Shown: positions 35,611 through 44,758, counted from the stretch's first letter. The stretch is 64,000 bases of DNA from Bradyrhizobium diazoefficiens (GCF_016599855.1 NZ_CP067041.1:1736001-1800000); one strand, 5' to 3'. The notes: generated by a model from the sequence alone, not told the origin. Numbers and translations: made by a program.

Positions 35611-36378
35611 ATGAAAGTCGGCATCAATTCGGACATGGGCGAAGGCTTCGGCAATTATCGCATCTGCGATGACGAGGCGCTGATGGGCATCGTCTCGTCC
35701 GCCAACGTGGCGTGCGGCTTCCACGCCGGGGATCCCATGATCATGGATCGCATGGTCCGCTTGGCAAAGCAGAAGGGAGTTGAGGTCGGTGCCCATCCGG
35801 GCCTGCCCGACCTGCTCGGATTTGGCCGCCGCGTGATCCAGATGGATGCCGCCGAACTCGAGAAGCATATGGTCTATCAGATCGGCGCCTTGCAGGCGAT
35901 CGCGGCCAATGCCGGCCACCGCGTGACCCATGTCAGCTTCCACGCCGCGATGGGCAATATGGTCAACGCGGACCCCGACATGGCTGATGTCGTCGCGCGC
36001 GCGATCGCGACCATCAACCGCGATTTCATCGTTTTCTCGCAGCCCGACGCCGAGATCGTGCGCGCCGCGCGCGAGGTTGGCTTGCGCGTCTTGACGTTGT
36101 TCCTGGCTGATCGGGCCTATGACGAGAACGCCCATCTGGTTTCACGCAAGCTTCCCAATTCCGTCATCACCTCGCAGGAAGGGGTGGCTGAGCGGGTCAA
36201 GCGGTTCCTGGACAGCGGAACGGTGAAGACCATCGAGGGCAAGTCGATCAAGATCGAGGCTCGCTCGATCCTGATCCACAGCGACACGCCTGGATCGGTC
36301 GATCTCGCCCGCACGGTTCGCCGCGTGATCGAACAGGGCGGCGGCGAAGTCACGCCTGCAACCGTACTGCTCAATTGA
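35611..36378 (+). CDS. pxpA: 5-oxoprolinase subunit A (LamB/YcsF family), variant active-site loop
   Basis: The 255-aa protein has INSDMGEGFGNYRICDDEALM, SSANVACGFHAGDP and GAHPGLPDLLGFGRR, as in PxpA. The family loop usually reads KPHGALYN; here it is SFHAAMGNM, which I recall as typical of a second clade. This may mean an altered substrate. ATG 35611 is preferred because the upstream frame to 35572 is poor. It converges with the gene at 36371 and overlaps it by 8 bp. Confidence 0.85.
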   Translation: MKVGINSDMGEGFGNYRICDDEALMGIVSSANVACGFHAGDPMIMDRMVRLAKQKGVEVGAHPGLPDLLGFGRRVIQMDAAELEKHMVYQIGALQAIAANAGHRVTHVSFHAAMGNMVNADPDMADVVARAIATINRDFIVFSQPDAEIVRAAREVGLRVLTLFLADRAYDENAHLVSRKLPNSVITSQEGVAERVKRFLDSGTVKTIEGKSIKIEARSILIHSDTPGSVDLARTVRRVIEQGGGEVTPATVLLN

Positions 36379-36805
36379 GCGGGTTGCCTGGCGCGAGCGG
36401 AAGGATGCGCACGATCGGAGTGCCATAGCCGACCATGGCGCCGGTTTCCGCGATCACGGCATCGACGATGCCCGCGGTGGGCGCAACGACGGGTGCATAC
36501 AATAGCCCGATCTTCACCAGGCCGAGCGTCGCGCCAGCCTCGATGCGCTGGCCGGGCGCGACGAACGGCTTGTCCTGCCAGGGATGGGCGGCACGGAAAT
36601 GTCCCGCGACATCGGCTTTCGCCATGACGAAATGATCGGCGGCAGGGGCGGTTGCGGCGGCACGCGATGCAGACGCTGCCGTGCGGAGCCTTGTGTCCAA
36701 AACGAGCTTCAGGGTCAGTCCCGGCTCCTCGATCTCGATCGTGTCGACGCCGGAGTTTTCGAGGATCTGCGCCAGCCGCGCGATATCGGTTGTCTCTATC
36801 GGCAT
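36371..36805 (-). CDS. biotin/lipoyl carrier-like protein without a canonical biotin site
   Basis: The 144-aa protein has a C-terminal barrel (about 75-140): DKPFVAPGQRIEAGATLGLV…VAPTAGIVDAVIAETGAMVGYGTPIVRIL. The expected E-A-M-K-M biotinylation motif is replaced by LVKIGLLYAP. The N-terminal part (IARLAQILENSGVDTIEIEE…LKLVLD) resembles AccB. It overlaps the pxpC-like gene by 10 bp and ends the operon. It may be a structural or non-biotinylated carrier subunit. Confidence 0.75.
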   Translation of the reverse strand: MPIETTDIARLAQILENSGVDTIEIEEPGLTLKLVLDTRLRTAASASRAAATAPAADHFVMAKADVAGHFRAAHPWQDKPFVAPGQRIEAGATLGLVKIGLLYAPVVAPTAGIVDAVIAETGAMVGYGTPIVRILPLAPGNPLN

Positions 36806-37773
36806 GTTCGGGCCTCCTCGACAAGACGCATATTGGCCCGCAGCCGATCGAGATAGGCCGACATCTCGCCTTCGGCTGCAAGCGCATCGGTGTAGGCGGT
36901 CTGCTCGAACCGCAGCTTACCGCCGAGCCGCGCCTGCCCAACGCGCCACAGGTCGGCCCCGATCACGGTCGCGATCTTCGGATAGCCCCCGGATGTCTGC
37001 GCATCTCGCATCTGAATGATGGGCTGTCCGTTGGGAGGAATCTGGATGACACCCGGAACGATGCCGTGCGAGCGCTTTTCGACCGGCGCTTTCGGCTGCA
37101 CCAAGGGGCCTTGCAGGCGGTAACCATAGCGATTGCTTTGGGGCGTGATCGTCCAGCTGCTAGACCAGAACAAGTCCTGCGCCGTGGCATCGAACGCCTC
37201 ATATTCACCGGCAACGATGACCCTGACGATGGTCTCGTCCGCAGCACCGTTCGTTCGCGCTAGCGTGATGCCGGCGGGTTCGATCCCGAGCTCGCCAAAG
37301 ACTGCGGTGGACGCAGCGCAGGGCAGGATGTCGCCCGCCTGCAGCGGCCGTCCGTGCAAGCCGCCGAACTCGCCGCGAAACTGTGTGCTGCGCGAGCCCA
37401 TCACCATCGGTACGTCGATGCCGCCGCTGACGGCGAGATAGCTTCGTGCGCCGTGAGACATCGCCTTGATGTTCAGAATATCTCCGGCACGCGCGTACGA
37501 GCGCCACCACGGCGGAATGGCGCGTCCTGCGATCTCGGCCTCGACGGCGGCGCCGGTGAGCGCAAAAGCGATGTTCCGATCGAAGCGGAGCCTGAACGGC
37601 ATCACCGGGATTTCGACGGCGGCGGCATTCTCGTCATTGCCGAGCATGATGTTGCCGGCGCGCAGCCCGACATCGTCCATCGCGCCCGAGGTGCCAACCC
37701 CGAAGCGGTACTGGTCGAAGCGGCCGAGATCCTGGACGCTTGCGGGACCCGTGACTGACAGGATCTCGATCAC
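36796..37773 (-). CDS. PxpC/KipA-like carboxyltransferase subunit, second copy
   Basis: The 325-aa protein starts [20 protein letters not shown] and has GVGTSGAMDDVGLRAGNIMLGN, GGIDVPMVMGSRSTQFRGEFGGLHGR and IIQMRDAQTSGGYPK. It aligns along its length with the PxpC at 34598-35575. In this operon it lies with biotin carboxylase and carrier genes rather than with PxpA. It may therefore form the carboxyltransferase half of a biotin-dependent carboxylase, as KipA-like domains do in urea carboxylase. Confidence 0.88.
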   Translation of the reverse strand: MIEILSVTGPASVQDLGRFDQYRFGVGTSGAMDDVGLRAGNIMLGNDENAAAVEIPVMPFRLRFDRNIAFALTGAAVEAEIAGRAIPPWWRSYARAGDILNIKAMSHGARSYLAVSGGIDVPMVMGSRSTQFRGEFGGLHGRPLQAGDILPCAASTAVFGELGIEPAGITLARTNGAADETIVRVIVAGEYEAFDATAQDLFWSSSWTITPQSNRYGYRLQGPLVQPKAPVEKRSHGIVPGVIQIPPNGQPIIQMRDAQTSGGYPKIATVIGADLWRVGQARLGGKLRFEQTAYTDALAAEGEMSAYLDRLRANMRLVEEARTCR

Positions 37774-38432
37774 CGGATCACCCGCTCGATCTCGAAACGG
37801 ATCTTATCGCCCGGCGCGAGCGCGGCCGGCGTTGGCCAGGATGGGTCGAAGAAAGTCCACCTCGTGTGTCCGATAGCGTGCCATCCGCTGGGGCCGGGCG
37901 AGGCGGAGACGCCGGTCTGCGACCCGCCGATCGATACCGAACCGCCGGCGGAGCGTTGCAGCGGTGTCCGTCGTCGCGGCATGGTGATGCGCGGATCCAT
38001 GCCGCCAAGGTAGCAATAGCCGGGATGGCTACCCAGCGCGAACACCGTGTAGAGCGGCGCTGCATGGATCGCCACGACGTCATCGATGGACAGGCCGCAA
38101 TGATCGGCGACGGACTGGAGCTGCGATCCGATCTCGCCGCCATAGGTGACCGGCAGCCTGATCTCGCGACCGCCGATGGCGAGGCCTTCCGCCGTATCCC
38201 AGCCGTTGTTGAGAGCGGCGATCAGGGCGTCGAGTTGGCGAGGAGGCGTTTCGAAGGTCAGCATCAGGTTGGTGATGCCGGGAACGGCTTCGCGGATGTC
38301 AGGCCATTTCGATGCCGTGGCGGCCAGTGCCCAGATGCGTCGCTGGTGCGGCAGGTCGAACCCCCCGGGGGCCTCGAACAGGAGAGCCGATGTGCCGAGC
38401 AGGCTGATCCGCGGCCGGTCGGGCACCGTCAT
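37770..38432 (-). CDS. PxpB/KipI-like carboxyltransferase subunit, second copy
   Basis: The 220-aa protein has [49 protein letters not shown] and [21 protein letters not shown]. It is clearly homologous to the PxpB at 33906-34601. The stop overlaps the next start (ATGA), and its own start overlaps the biotin carboxylase stop, so the operon is tightly coupled. It is the partner of the second PxpC. Confidence 0.88.
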   Translation of the reverse strand: MTVPDRPRISLLGTSALLFEAPGGFDLPHQRRIWALAATASKWPDIREAVPGITNLMLTFETPPRQLDALIAALNNGWDTAEGLAIGGREIRLPVTYGGEIGSQLQSVADHCGLSIDDVVAIHAAPLYTVFALGSHPGYCYLGGMDPRITMPRRRTPLQRSAGGSVSIGGSQTGVSASPGPSGWHAIGHTRWTFFDPSWPTPAALAPGDKIRFEIERVIR

Positions 38433-39784
38433 TGTGCGGCCACCTTCGCATTCATCCAGTGTTCGAGGTGGTGGATATCGAAGCCGCCACGGCAGAACGT
38501 CGGGTCCGAAAGGATCGCCTGGTGCAAGGGCACGTTGGTCCGGATGCCGTCGGCGCGCAGTTCGGACAAGGCGACGCGCGCGCGGCCCAGGGCCTCCTCG
38601 CGGGTGCTGCCGTGGGCGATCAGCTTGCCGATCAGGGAGTCATAGTGACGCGGTACGGTGGCGCCCGCCGCGATATGGGAGTCGACGCGAATGCCGATGC
38701 CGCCGGGCACGTCCCAGCGCGTCACCGTGCCGGGCGAGGGCGTGAAGGTGGCGGGGTCTTCGGCATTGATGCGGAATTCGACGGCATGGCCGACAGGCGC
38801 GATGTCGCCTTGCGCGATCCCGAGGTGCTCGCCGCGCGCAATGCGAATCTGTTCCTTGACGATGTCGATACCCGTCGTCATCTCGGTGACGGGATGCTCC
38901 ACCTGGATGCGCGTGTTCATCTCGATGAAGAAGAACCGCCCGTTCTCGTAGAGGAACTCGAACGTGCCGGCGCCGCGATAGCCGATCCGCCGGCAGGCTT
39001 CGACGCAGCTCGCGCCGACCTGCTGGATCAGTGCACGATCGATGCCCGGCGCAGGAGCTTCCTCGACGACCTTTTGGTTCCTGCGCTGGAGCGAGCAGTC
39101 GCGGTCGCCGAGCCAGAGATGGTTGTCGTGCTGATCGCACAGCACCTGAATCTCGATATGGCGCGGCTTCTCAAGGAATTTCTCGATATAGACCGCAGCG
39201 TTTCCGAAGGCCTTGCCGGCTTCCGCGCGCGTCAGCGCAAGCGCATCGTCCAGCGCCTCTTCCGTGCGCACGATCCGCATGCCGCGGCCGCCGCCACCGC
39301 CGGCGGCCTTGATGATGACGGGATATCCGATGTCCCGCGCGATCGCGCGCACCTCCGCCGGATCATCCGGCAGGGCGCTGTCCGGCCCGGGTACGCAAGG
39401 CACACCCGCCAGCCGCATCGCGCGCTTGGCGGCAACCTTGTCGCCCATGGTCCGGATGCATTCCGCGGGAGGGCCGATGAAGGTGAGACCGGCGCGCGCG
39501 ACCCGATCGGCGAACTCCGCGCTTTCCGAGAGAAACCCGTATCCCGGGTGGATCGCCTGGGCGCCGCTGACTTCGACCGCGAGCAGGATCGCCGCGACGT
39601 TGAGATAGGTGCTGTGCGCCGGAGCCGGTCCGATGCAGAGCGCCTGATCGGCGAGCGCGACATAGCGGGCGTCGCTGTCTGCTTCCGAGTGAATGACGAC
39701 CGTCTTGAGACCCATGGCCCGACAGGCGCGCTGGATACGGAGCGCGATCTCGCCGCGGTTGGCGATCAGGACCTTGTCGAACAT
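38429..39784 (-). CDS. biotin carboxylase subunit, AccC-like
   Basis: The 451-aa protein has the biotin carboxylase layout: [38 protein letters not shown]-grasp loop [35 protein letters not shown] and [16 protein letters not shown]. It carboxylates biotin on a carrier with ATP and bicarbonate. It overlaps the carrier gene (39784) and the second pxpB. Because no acetyl-CoA carboxyltransferase is near, it probably serves the KipI/KipA-like pair rather than fatty-acid synthesis. Confidence 0.9.
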   Translation of the reverse strand: MFDKVLIANRGEIALRIQRACRAMGLKTVVIHSEADSDARYVALADQALCIGPAPAHSTYLNVAAILLAVEVSGAQAIHPGYGFLSESAEFADRVARAGLTFIGPPAECIRTMGDKVAAKRAMRLAGVPCVPGPDSALPDDPAEVRAIARDIGYPVIIKAAGGGGGRGMRIVRTEEALDDALALTRAEAGKAFGNAAVYIEKFLEKPRHIEIQVLCDQHDNHLWLGDRDCSLQRRNQKVVEEAPAPGIDRALIQQVGASCVEACRRIGYRGAGTFEFLYENGRFFFIEMNTRIQVEHPVTEMTTGIDIVKEQIRIARGEHLGIAQGDIAPVGHAVEFRINAEDPATFTPSPGTVTRWDVPGGIGIRVDSHIAAGATVPRHYDSLIGKLIAHGSTREEALGRARVALSELRADGIRTNVPLHQAILSDPTFCRGGFDIHHLEHWMNAKVAAQ

Positions 39785-40239
39785 CAGGATGAACCCGCAG
39801 GACCGATCCGGAACAGCGCTTGCCCCGCTGCGATCTCGTCACCATTCTCGGCAAGGATCGCAAGCACGACACCGGACGTCTCGGCGGCGATGTCGATGAA
39901 GGTCTTCATCGCTTCGATCGTGCATATCTTTTGCCCGGCCTCGATCCTCGCGCCGACCTCGACCAGCGGGGGCTCGTCCGCCGCTGCAGACCGGTAGAAC
40001 ACGCCGTGCATCGGCGCGGAGACGACGATATCGGCGGGGGCGCCGGGCGCTGGGCCGTTGGCGGAAGGAGCTTGCGGATCGCTTCCGCCGCCAGGGCGAG
40101 CCGGCGCCGGCGGCGCTTCCGCAGACGGGCGCTTGAGGATGCGGATGTGGGTTCCGTCTTGCGTCAGATCCAGCTCCGCGATGGAGGAGCGGGCAACCAG
40201 ATCAACGAGTTGTTCGATCTTGGCGAAATCCACGGTCAC
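39784..40239 (-). CDS. biotin carboxyl carrier protein, AccB-like
   Basis: The 151-aa protein has an N-terminal helical region ([21 protein letters not shown]), a Pro/Ala-rich linker (about 41-70) and a biotinyl domain with the site TIEAMKTF (Lys112). This carrier keeps the biotin lysine, in contrast to the one at 36371-36805. It leads the operon with the biotin carboxylase (TGATG overlap) and carries CO2 to the carboxyltransferase. Confidence 0.88.
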   Translation of the reverse strand: MTVDFAKIEQLVDLVARSSIAELDLTQDGTHIRILKRPSAEAPPAPARPGGGSDPQAPSANGPAPGAPADIVVSAPMHGVFYRSAAADEPPLVEVGARIEAGQKICTIEAMKTFIDIAAETSGVVLAILAENGDEIAAGQALFRIGPAGSS

Positions 40240-40279
40240 GCTCCGCGTTGACGGCCTATCGGGCTCGGGGCGTCACGCA

Positions 40280-41038
40280 TTACTCAGCCGCCGGCCTGCT
40301 CTTCTGCGCGAAATTGAGCCCGCCGACGACCTGCTGCGTCGGCAGCACCTCCATGAATGCAACATTCATGTGCGCGGGCGAGCCAACCGCGAAGGTGATC
40401 GAGTTGGCAATGTCTTCTGGTTGCAGCGCATCATAATCGTCGAAGAAGCGGCGCTTGGCTTCGGCAAGGTCGCCCAATAATCTTCCGAAAACCTCGGTCT
40501 CGACGCGCGCCGGCGAGATCTCGGTCACCCTGACGCGCGTCCCGTAGAGGTCTACGCGCAACTGCTGAGAGAGCGAATGGATTCCGGCCTTCGTCGCGTG
40601 ATAGACGGTGTTGCCGCCGGCGAAGGCATAATGCCCGGCAATCGACGAGATATTGACGATGTGGCCACGGTCGCGCTTGGCCATGCCGGGCACGACCAGG
40701 CGCGTCAGATGCAGCACGGCGCGTAAGTTAACGTCGATGAGCGCGTCAATATCGTCCGGCGTGGTATCTAGGATGTTGCCGCGCCGGGACTGGCCGGCAT
40801 TATTGACGAGGACATCGAACTCCGCCGATTTCGCCAGCGCGTCAAGCGCGTCGACGTCGCTGATGTCGACGGCGCAGGGCTGGCATCCGGTCTCCGCGGC
40901 CAACGCGCTCAAGCGAGCGGCGTCGCGTGCCACGGCGTGCACCTGGAGCCCTTCCGCAGCCAGGCGCCGAACCGTCGCGGCCCCAATTCCCGAGGACGCG
41001 CCCGTCACCAAGGCCGTCCGATAATCCGAAAATCCCAT
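40280..41038 (-). CDS. SDR-family oxidoreductase (paralogue of 27615-28418)
   Basis: The 252-aa enzyme has VTGASSGIGAATVRRL, NNAGQSRRGN, NISSIAG and active-site VYHATKAG. The N-terminus MGFSDYRTALVTGASSGIGA is identical to that of the SDR at 27615, and the DNA just upstream of both ATGs is also similar (GAGCCC…GATGGGATTTTCGGA). It lies on the other strand at the far end of the locus and precedes the carrier/carboxylase operon by 40 bp, probably cotranscribed. Confidence 0.9.
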   Translation of the reverse strand: MGFSDYRTALVTGASSGIGAATVRRLAAEGLQVHAVARDAARLSALAAETGCQPCAVDISDVDALDALAKSAEFDVLVNNAGQSRRGNILDTTPDDIDALIDVNLRAVLHLTRLVVPGMAKRDRGHIVNISSIAGHYAFAGGNTVYHATKAGIHSLSQQLRVDLYGTRVRVTEISPARVETEVFGRLLGDLAEAKRRFFDDYDALQPEDIANSITFAVGSPAHMNVAFMEVLPTQQVVGGLNFAQKSRPAAE

Positions 41039-41222
41039 CGGCGAGGGCTCCTGCTATCGTCCGACCCGCTGGTGGCGTCGGCTGTAACGCGCGCGGAGGA
41101 CGAGTTCAGCACTAGCTATAGGCCCCTCAGGTTCCCGGTGGTAAGAACAATTCCTTCTGATCCCATAGCTTCAGCCTATTGCTGCTGCATTGCTCCCTGT
41201 CTGGATATCCGGAGACGCCGTA

Positions 41223-42209
41223 TTGGATACGAAACGTTTGGAGGCCTTCATCAAGGTCGTGGATCTCGGCAGCATGACGAGCGCGGCCAAGGTGCTGAAT
41301 GTCGCGCAGCCGGCGCTGAGTCAGCATATCGCGAGCCTGGAGGCGGACTTCAAGTGCAAGCTGCTCGATCGCAGTGCCCGCGGGGTCAAGCCCACCGAAG
41401 CAGGACGAATCCTCTACCGTTATGCCAAGTCGATCCAGCGGCAGATCGAAGAAGCCAGGCGCACCATTCTGGACAGCAAGCCGGAATTAACCGGCAATGT
41501 CACGATCGGTCTGGCCCCGCTCAGCTCGGCGGCATTGCTCGCGACCCCGCTACTGATGCAGGTGCGTGAACGCTATCCCGGCATCGTGCCGCACATCTAC
41601 GACAGCTCCGGGGTCATGCTCAGCGAGATGATCCTGAAGGGGAGCATGGATATCGCTGTCCTCTACGGCGAACGCCCGGTGACCGGTCTCGACTACAAGC
41701 CGCTGATGCGCGAGTACTTTTATCTTGTCGTGCCCCGCAGCATGTCTCCGGAGCAGATGCCTCCGGAGGAAGTATCGGCGACGGAGGTCGCGCAATTCGA
41801 CCTGCTTCTTCCATACCGGGAATCCTTCCTGCGACAAACGGTCGAGCGCGTCTGCGCCGAGGTGGGACTCCGCCCGCGCATCGTTGCCGAGATCCATTCC
41901 CAATCGACTCTATCTTCGGCGATTGCAGCCGGAGTAGGGGCGGCAGTGCTGCCCATGTCGATCGCAAAGGAATTGCCGAACGTCGACGAACTCTGCATTC
42001 GGCGGATCAATGCGCCGTCGGCCTCACAACAGATGTCGCTGTGCATTTCCGATAGCGCTGCCTTGTCCGACGCCGCATTCGCCGTCTACAAGATATTGCT
42101 TGAGATCATCGTCAAGACCTGGGGGCCGCTCGATCTCCATCTCGGCCCGGCGACTATCGCCACGGGGGGCTCAACGTCGTCTGTGGACGCGCCGAAAGAC
42201 GAGCCATAA
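41223..42209 (+). CDS. LysR-family regulator
   Basis: The 328-aa protein has an N-terminal HTH (about 1-60): DTKRLEAFIKVVDLGSMTSA followed by AKVLNVAQPALSQHIASLEAD, resembling nitrogen-assimilation-control-type LysR proteins. The effector domain follows from about 90. TTG 41223 has GGAG 8 nt upstream and begins the conserved DTKRL; TTG 41190 is an alternative. It is divergent from the SDR–carboxylase operon and upstream of an aldolase gene, so it is a likely regulator of the locus. Confidence 0.88.
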   Translation: MDTKRLEAFIKVVDLGSMTSAAKVLNVAQPALSQHIASLEADFKCKLLDRSARGVKPTEAGRILYRYAKSIQRQIEEARRTILDSKPELTGNVTIGLAPLSSAALLATPLLMQVRERYPGIVPHIYDSSGVMLSEMILKGSMDIAVLYGERPVTGLDYKPLMREYFYLVVPRSMSPEQMPPEEVSATEVAQFDLLLPYRESFLRQTVERVCAEVGLRPRIVAEIHSQSTLSSAIAAGVGAAVLPMSIAKELPNVDELCIRRINAPSASQQMSLCISDSAALSDAAFAVYKILLEIIVKTWGPLDLHLGPATIATGGSTSSVDAPKDEP

Positions 42210-42304
42210 CGAAACACGATGCGGCAATCCCAAAATCTGAATTTGCCGCCCCAACGCGGTTAGTTATGGAGGTGTAACGGAAATCGCGGCCGCAAGGAGT
42301 TATC

Positions 42305-42976
42305 ATGGTGCATGTGATCAGGACATTCGATCGGCCCTCTGCCGAGCTTGTCGAGCGCATCAAGAAGTTTCCTCCGTCCACCCTTCACGAGGCGCAGGGG
42401 CGATTGGGCGCGCTGACTTCCCGCATCAAGCCGATCTATTCCGGGATGCGCGCCTGCGGACCGGCGCTGACGGTGAGCTGCCATCCAGCCGACAACATGA
42501 TGCTGATCACCGCGATTTCGCTGGCCAAGCCGGGCGACGTGCTCGTGGTGAGCGCGGGCGATCATCCCGAGCAGGGCGGCTTCGGCGAGGTACTGGCGAC
42601 GGCCTGCGTCGCCAAGGGCATCGTCGGGCTGGTCACTGATGCCGGCGTTCGCGATGGTCTCGCGGTGCACGACACCGGCTTCAACGTCTTCTCCTACGGC
42701 CTCTGCATGAAGGGCACTGTTAAAGAGACGCTTGGCACCATCAATCAGCCAATCGTCATCGGCGGGATTACGGTTCGTCCCGGCGATATCGTCAGTGCCG
42801 ACGACGACGGTGTGGTGATCGTGCCCAAGGAGAACATTGCCGACGTTTGCGTCAAGTCGGCTGCGCGCGAGGAGAAGGAGGCCGGCATCATGAAGGCACT
42901 CAAGGCCGGCGGTGACATCCTTGAACTCTCCGGCATAGGCAAGGTGCTGGAATCCAAGGGCTGCACCTTCGCCTGA
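42305..42976 (+). CDS. RraA-family aldolase, LigK/HMG-aldolase type
   Basis: The 223-aa protein has PPSTLHEAQGRLGALTSRIK, GPALTVSCHPADNMMLITAI, VLVVSAGDHPEQGGFGEVLA and VGLVTDAGVRD (the Arg-Asp pair of class II aldolases). Relatives cleave 4-carboxy-4-hydroxy-2-oxoadipate or 4-hydroxy-4-methyl-2-oxoglutarate to pyruvate and a second keto acid, or decarboxylate oxaloacetate. AAGGAG precedes ATG 42305. It is the last clear gene of the catabolic region. Confidence 0.85.
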   Translation: MVHVIRTFDRPSAELVERIKKFPPSTLHEAQGRLGALTSRIKPIYSGMRACGPALTVSCHPADNMMLITAISLAKPGDVLVVSAGDHPEQGGFGEVLATACVAKGIVGLVTDAGVRDGLAVHDTGFNVFSYGLCMKGTVKETLGTINQPIVIGGITVRPGDIVSADDDGVVIVPKENIADVCVKSAAREEKEAGIMKALKAGGDILELSGIGKVLESKGCTFA

Positions 42977-43016
42977 GGGGTCACGCGCCGCAGGCGCGCA
43001 ATAACGAGAAGACCAA

Positions 43017-43200
43017 TTGGCAGCCATTCTCGGCTCGGGTACCGCGTCGTCGACAATCGCGCGAAGCTATCGGATGGCTGGCAGCCCACCGACGTCGCCT
43101 GCGTCGCAGTCGACAACAAGGATTGCATCTACGTCATCATGGAGGCTCGGTCGATGGTGGAATCGACGATAACAGCCGGCGTTCTATCGTCTGGAGCGTA
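43017..43200 (+). pseudogene. NHL-repeat (amidating-lyase-like) protein remnant
   Basis: The frame reads LGYRVVDNRAKLSDGWQPTD and continues VACVAVDNKDCIYVI. This is like the start of NHL-repeat proteins of the peptidyl-hydroxyglycine lyase type (YRVVDNWAKLPDGW…DV..VGVD..D.VYVF). After IYVI homology ends, and the frame soon stops at TAA 43198-43200. Only the first blade survives. The rest of 42977-43411 holds no gene. Confidence 0.5.
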
Positions 43201-43411
43201 ACCGGCGACCGATCTACCTTGGCTTCCCTCGTCGACGTGCCAAAGCTCAGAATCGCTATCGTCCCACCCACGTGCGACACATCCGGCAGGCCCTCGACCG
43301 GCACGTCGAAAGCTTTTGGTTTCGAGAGGACGCATGGTGAGGAGCGATACTTGAGCTCGAATCGTATTTACGATTTTGCGATGGTCGCGCCCGGCCTCGC
43401 CCACCGGGAAT

Positions 43412-44605
43412 TCAGCCGACCGGCTGGTACAGTCTAGGAAACCATCGATCGACCACGGCTGTGGGGAATCCGAGCTTCACCGGCGAGCGCGTCGTGGGTG
43501 AAACCAGGTACCCCTTTTCAATGAGGGCATTCAGGACCGTTCGCGCTTGGCGTTCTTCGTAGCCCGTAAGGGCAGGCGCTTTACCCCGTGCGTACTCTCC
43601 GGCCATCACCGCTTCGCGCAGTAAAGGCCAAGAGCCCTTTGGAAGCCGCTTTGCACGCGTTTCCTCTTCGGTCCAGATTTCCATGCGCCTCAGTAATTCT
43701 TCGGGCTCCAGGAGCCCGGCCATGAAGTCGATTTGATCGACGCACGTGGTCAGGAAGAACGTACAGAATCCGACAAGTCCCGACATTGTGAGATTACCAC
43801 GGCCATCAAGGTCGCCGCGCCGCGGTTCGTCCGCTGCCTGCAGATTTGCTTTGTAATCGGCGACCCGCCGCGCAAGTCCCCGCGAAACGGCCCAAAGCTC
43901 GGATCCGACATCCAATTCTCGCAAGAGCGCGTGCGACAACAGGCGTGTCACGCGGCCATTACCGTCCAAAAACGGGTGAATCCAAGCTAGGCGATGGTGT
44001 GATGCTGCAACGCCGATAATCTTGCGCAGCTTCGAAAGGTGAGGGGACGAATATCCTTCGGCAAAACGCTTCAGGAATGCGGGGAGATCGGCTGGATCGG
44101 GCGGGATGTGACGCCCCACTCTCACCTGGTCCTTACGAAGTTCGCCGGGGACAATCTTGATCTTCTCTTTGGTCGTGGGATGGTCGACCACCAGCAACTC
44201 TTCAGGCAGGCGCTCGCAGAAGTTTTTGTGCGTCCAGATAATGAAATCGACGAACAGCGCAGGCGAGGGGGCTTCGCCGCGATCGATCAGCCGCTGGACT
44301 TCAATGTGAGCACGCGCCTCCAATTGCAGATTGCGGCGCTCGGGCTCCTTGGCCAGGTCGTTGTTCAGTGCTCGATCAATGTCGATGGGCAGTGTGTTGT
44401 GGCCTTCGATGAGGTTGGAGTAGTAACAGTTCATCGAACGTACCAAGTCGCCTACCGAGGCCCGCATCACCGGGTGGAGGCGGCCAGCCAGTGTGTTGGC
44501 CTTAGCGACCAGGTCGGTCCCCAGATCTTCAAGTTCCTGCCGATCCTCGGGCAGGAGGGGTTCCATTGCTGATACGTCCATTTTTGCCGCTTTCATTGCC
44601 GCCAA
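43412..44605 (-). CDS. Fic-family AMPylator-like protein, class II
   Basis: The 397-aa protein has an N-terminal inhibitory helix with the (S/T)xxxE(G/N) motif at residues 63-68 (SNLIEG), the core Fic motif HPFLDGNGRVTR (210-221), and a C-terminal winged-helix-like region (about 325-395: ALTGYEERQARTVLNALIEKGYLV). Such proteins transfer AMP or other nucleotide groups to targets and can repress their own gene. Repeated TTGCCGCTT elements cover its start and upstream region. Codon 1 lies within one of these. Confidence 0.88.
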   Translation of the reverse strand: MAAMKAAKMDVSAMEPLLPEDRQELEDLGTDLVAKANTLAGRLHPVMRASVGDLVRSMNCYYSNLIEGHNTLPIDIDRALNNDLAKEPERRNLQLEARAHIEVQRLIDRGEAPSPALFVDFIIWTHKNFCERLPEELLVVDHPTTKEKIKIVPGELRKDQVRVGRHIPPDPADLPAFLKRFAEGYSSPHLSKLRKIIGVAASHHRLAWIHPFLDGNGRVTRLLSHALLRELDVGSELWAVSRGLARRVADYKANLQAADEPRRGDLDGRGNLTMSGLVGFCTFFLTTCVDQIDFMAGLLEPEELLRRMEIWTEEETRAKRLPKGSWPLLREAVMAGEYARGKAPALTGYEERQARTVLNALIEKGYLVSPTTRSPVKLGFPTAVVDRWFPRLYQPVG

Positions 44606-44670
44606 ATATATAGCAAAATCAATGATTATGTAAAGTTTGTGCCGCTTAATTTGCCGCTTTTATTGCCGTT
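44582..44670. repeat. repeated TTGCCGCTT elements at the fic promoter
   Basis: TTTTGCCGCTTTCATTGCCG (from 44582) recurs 67 bp on as ATTTGCCGCTTTTATTGCCG (from 44649). A further TGCCGCTTAA is at about 44641. One copy overlaps the first codons of fic and the other lies upstream. This is the arrangement expected of an operator, possibly bound by the winged-helix end of the Fic protein itself. Confidence 0.55.
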
Positions 44671-44729
44671 TCAAAAGGCAAAAAAGATGGAACTCTTGTC
44701 TCTAGGACCAATGAAACCCTACACGATAC

Positions 44730-44750
44730 CCTAGGGCCAATGGCCCTAGG
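44730..44750. promoter_or_regulatory. palindromic operator before the HTH gene
   Basis: CCTAGGGCC (44730-44738) and GGCCCTAGG (44742-44750) form a perfect inverted repeat with a 3-nt spacer, ending 8 bp before the ATG at 44759. A half-like copy CTAGGACCAATG lies 29 bp upstream (44702-44713). This position suits autoregulation. Confidence 0.5.
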
Positions 44751-44758
44751 AGTGCTTT

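Noticed and set aside
38432..39997. 521-codon frame antisense to the biotin carboxylase gene
   Set aside because: The opposite strand has full biotin carboxylase motifs; this one has none.
43123..43437. 104-codon frame after the NHL remnant
   Set aside because: No motif, no ribosome-binding site and unnatural composition.
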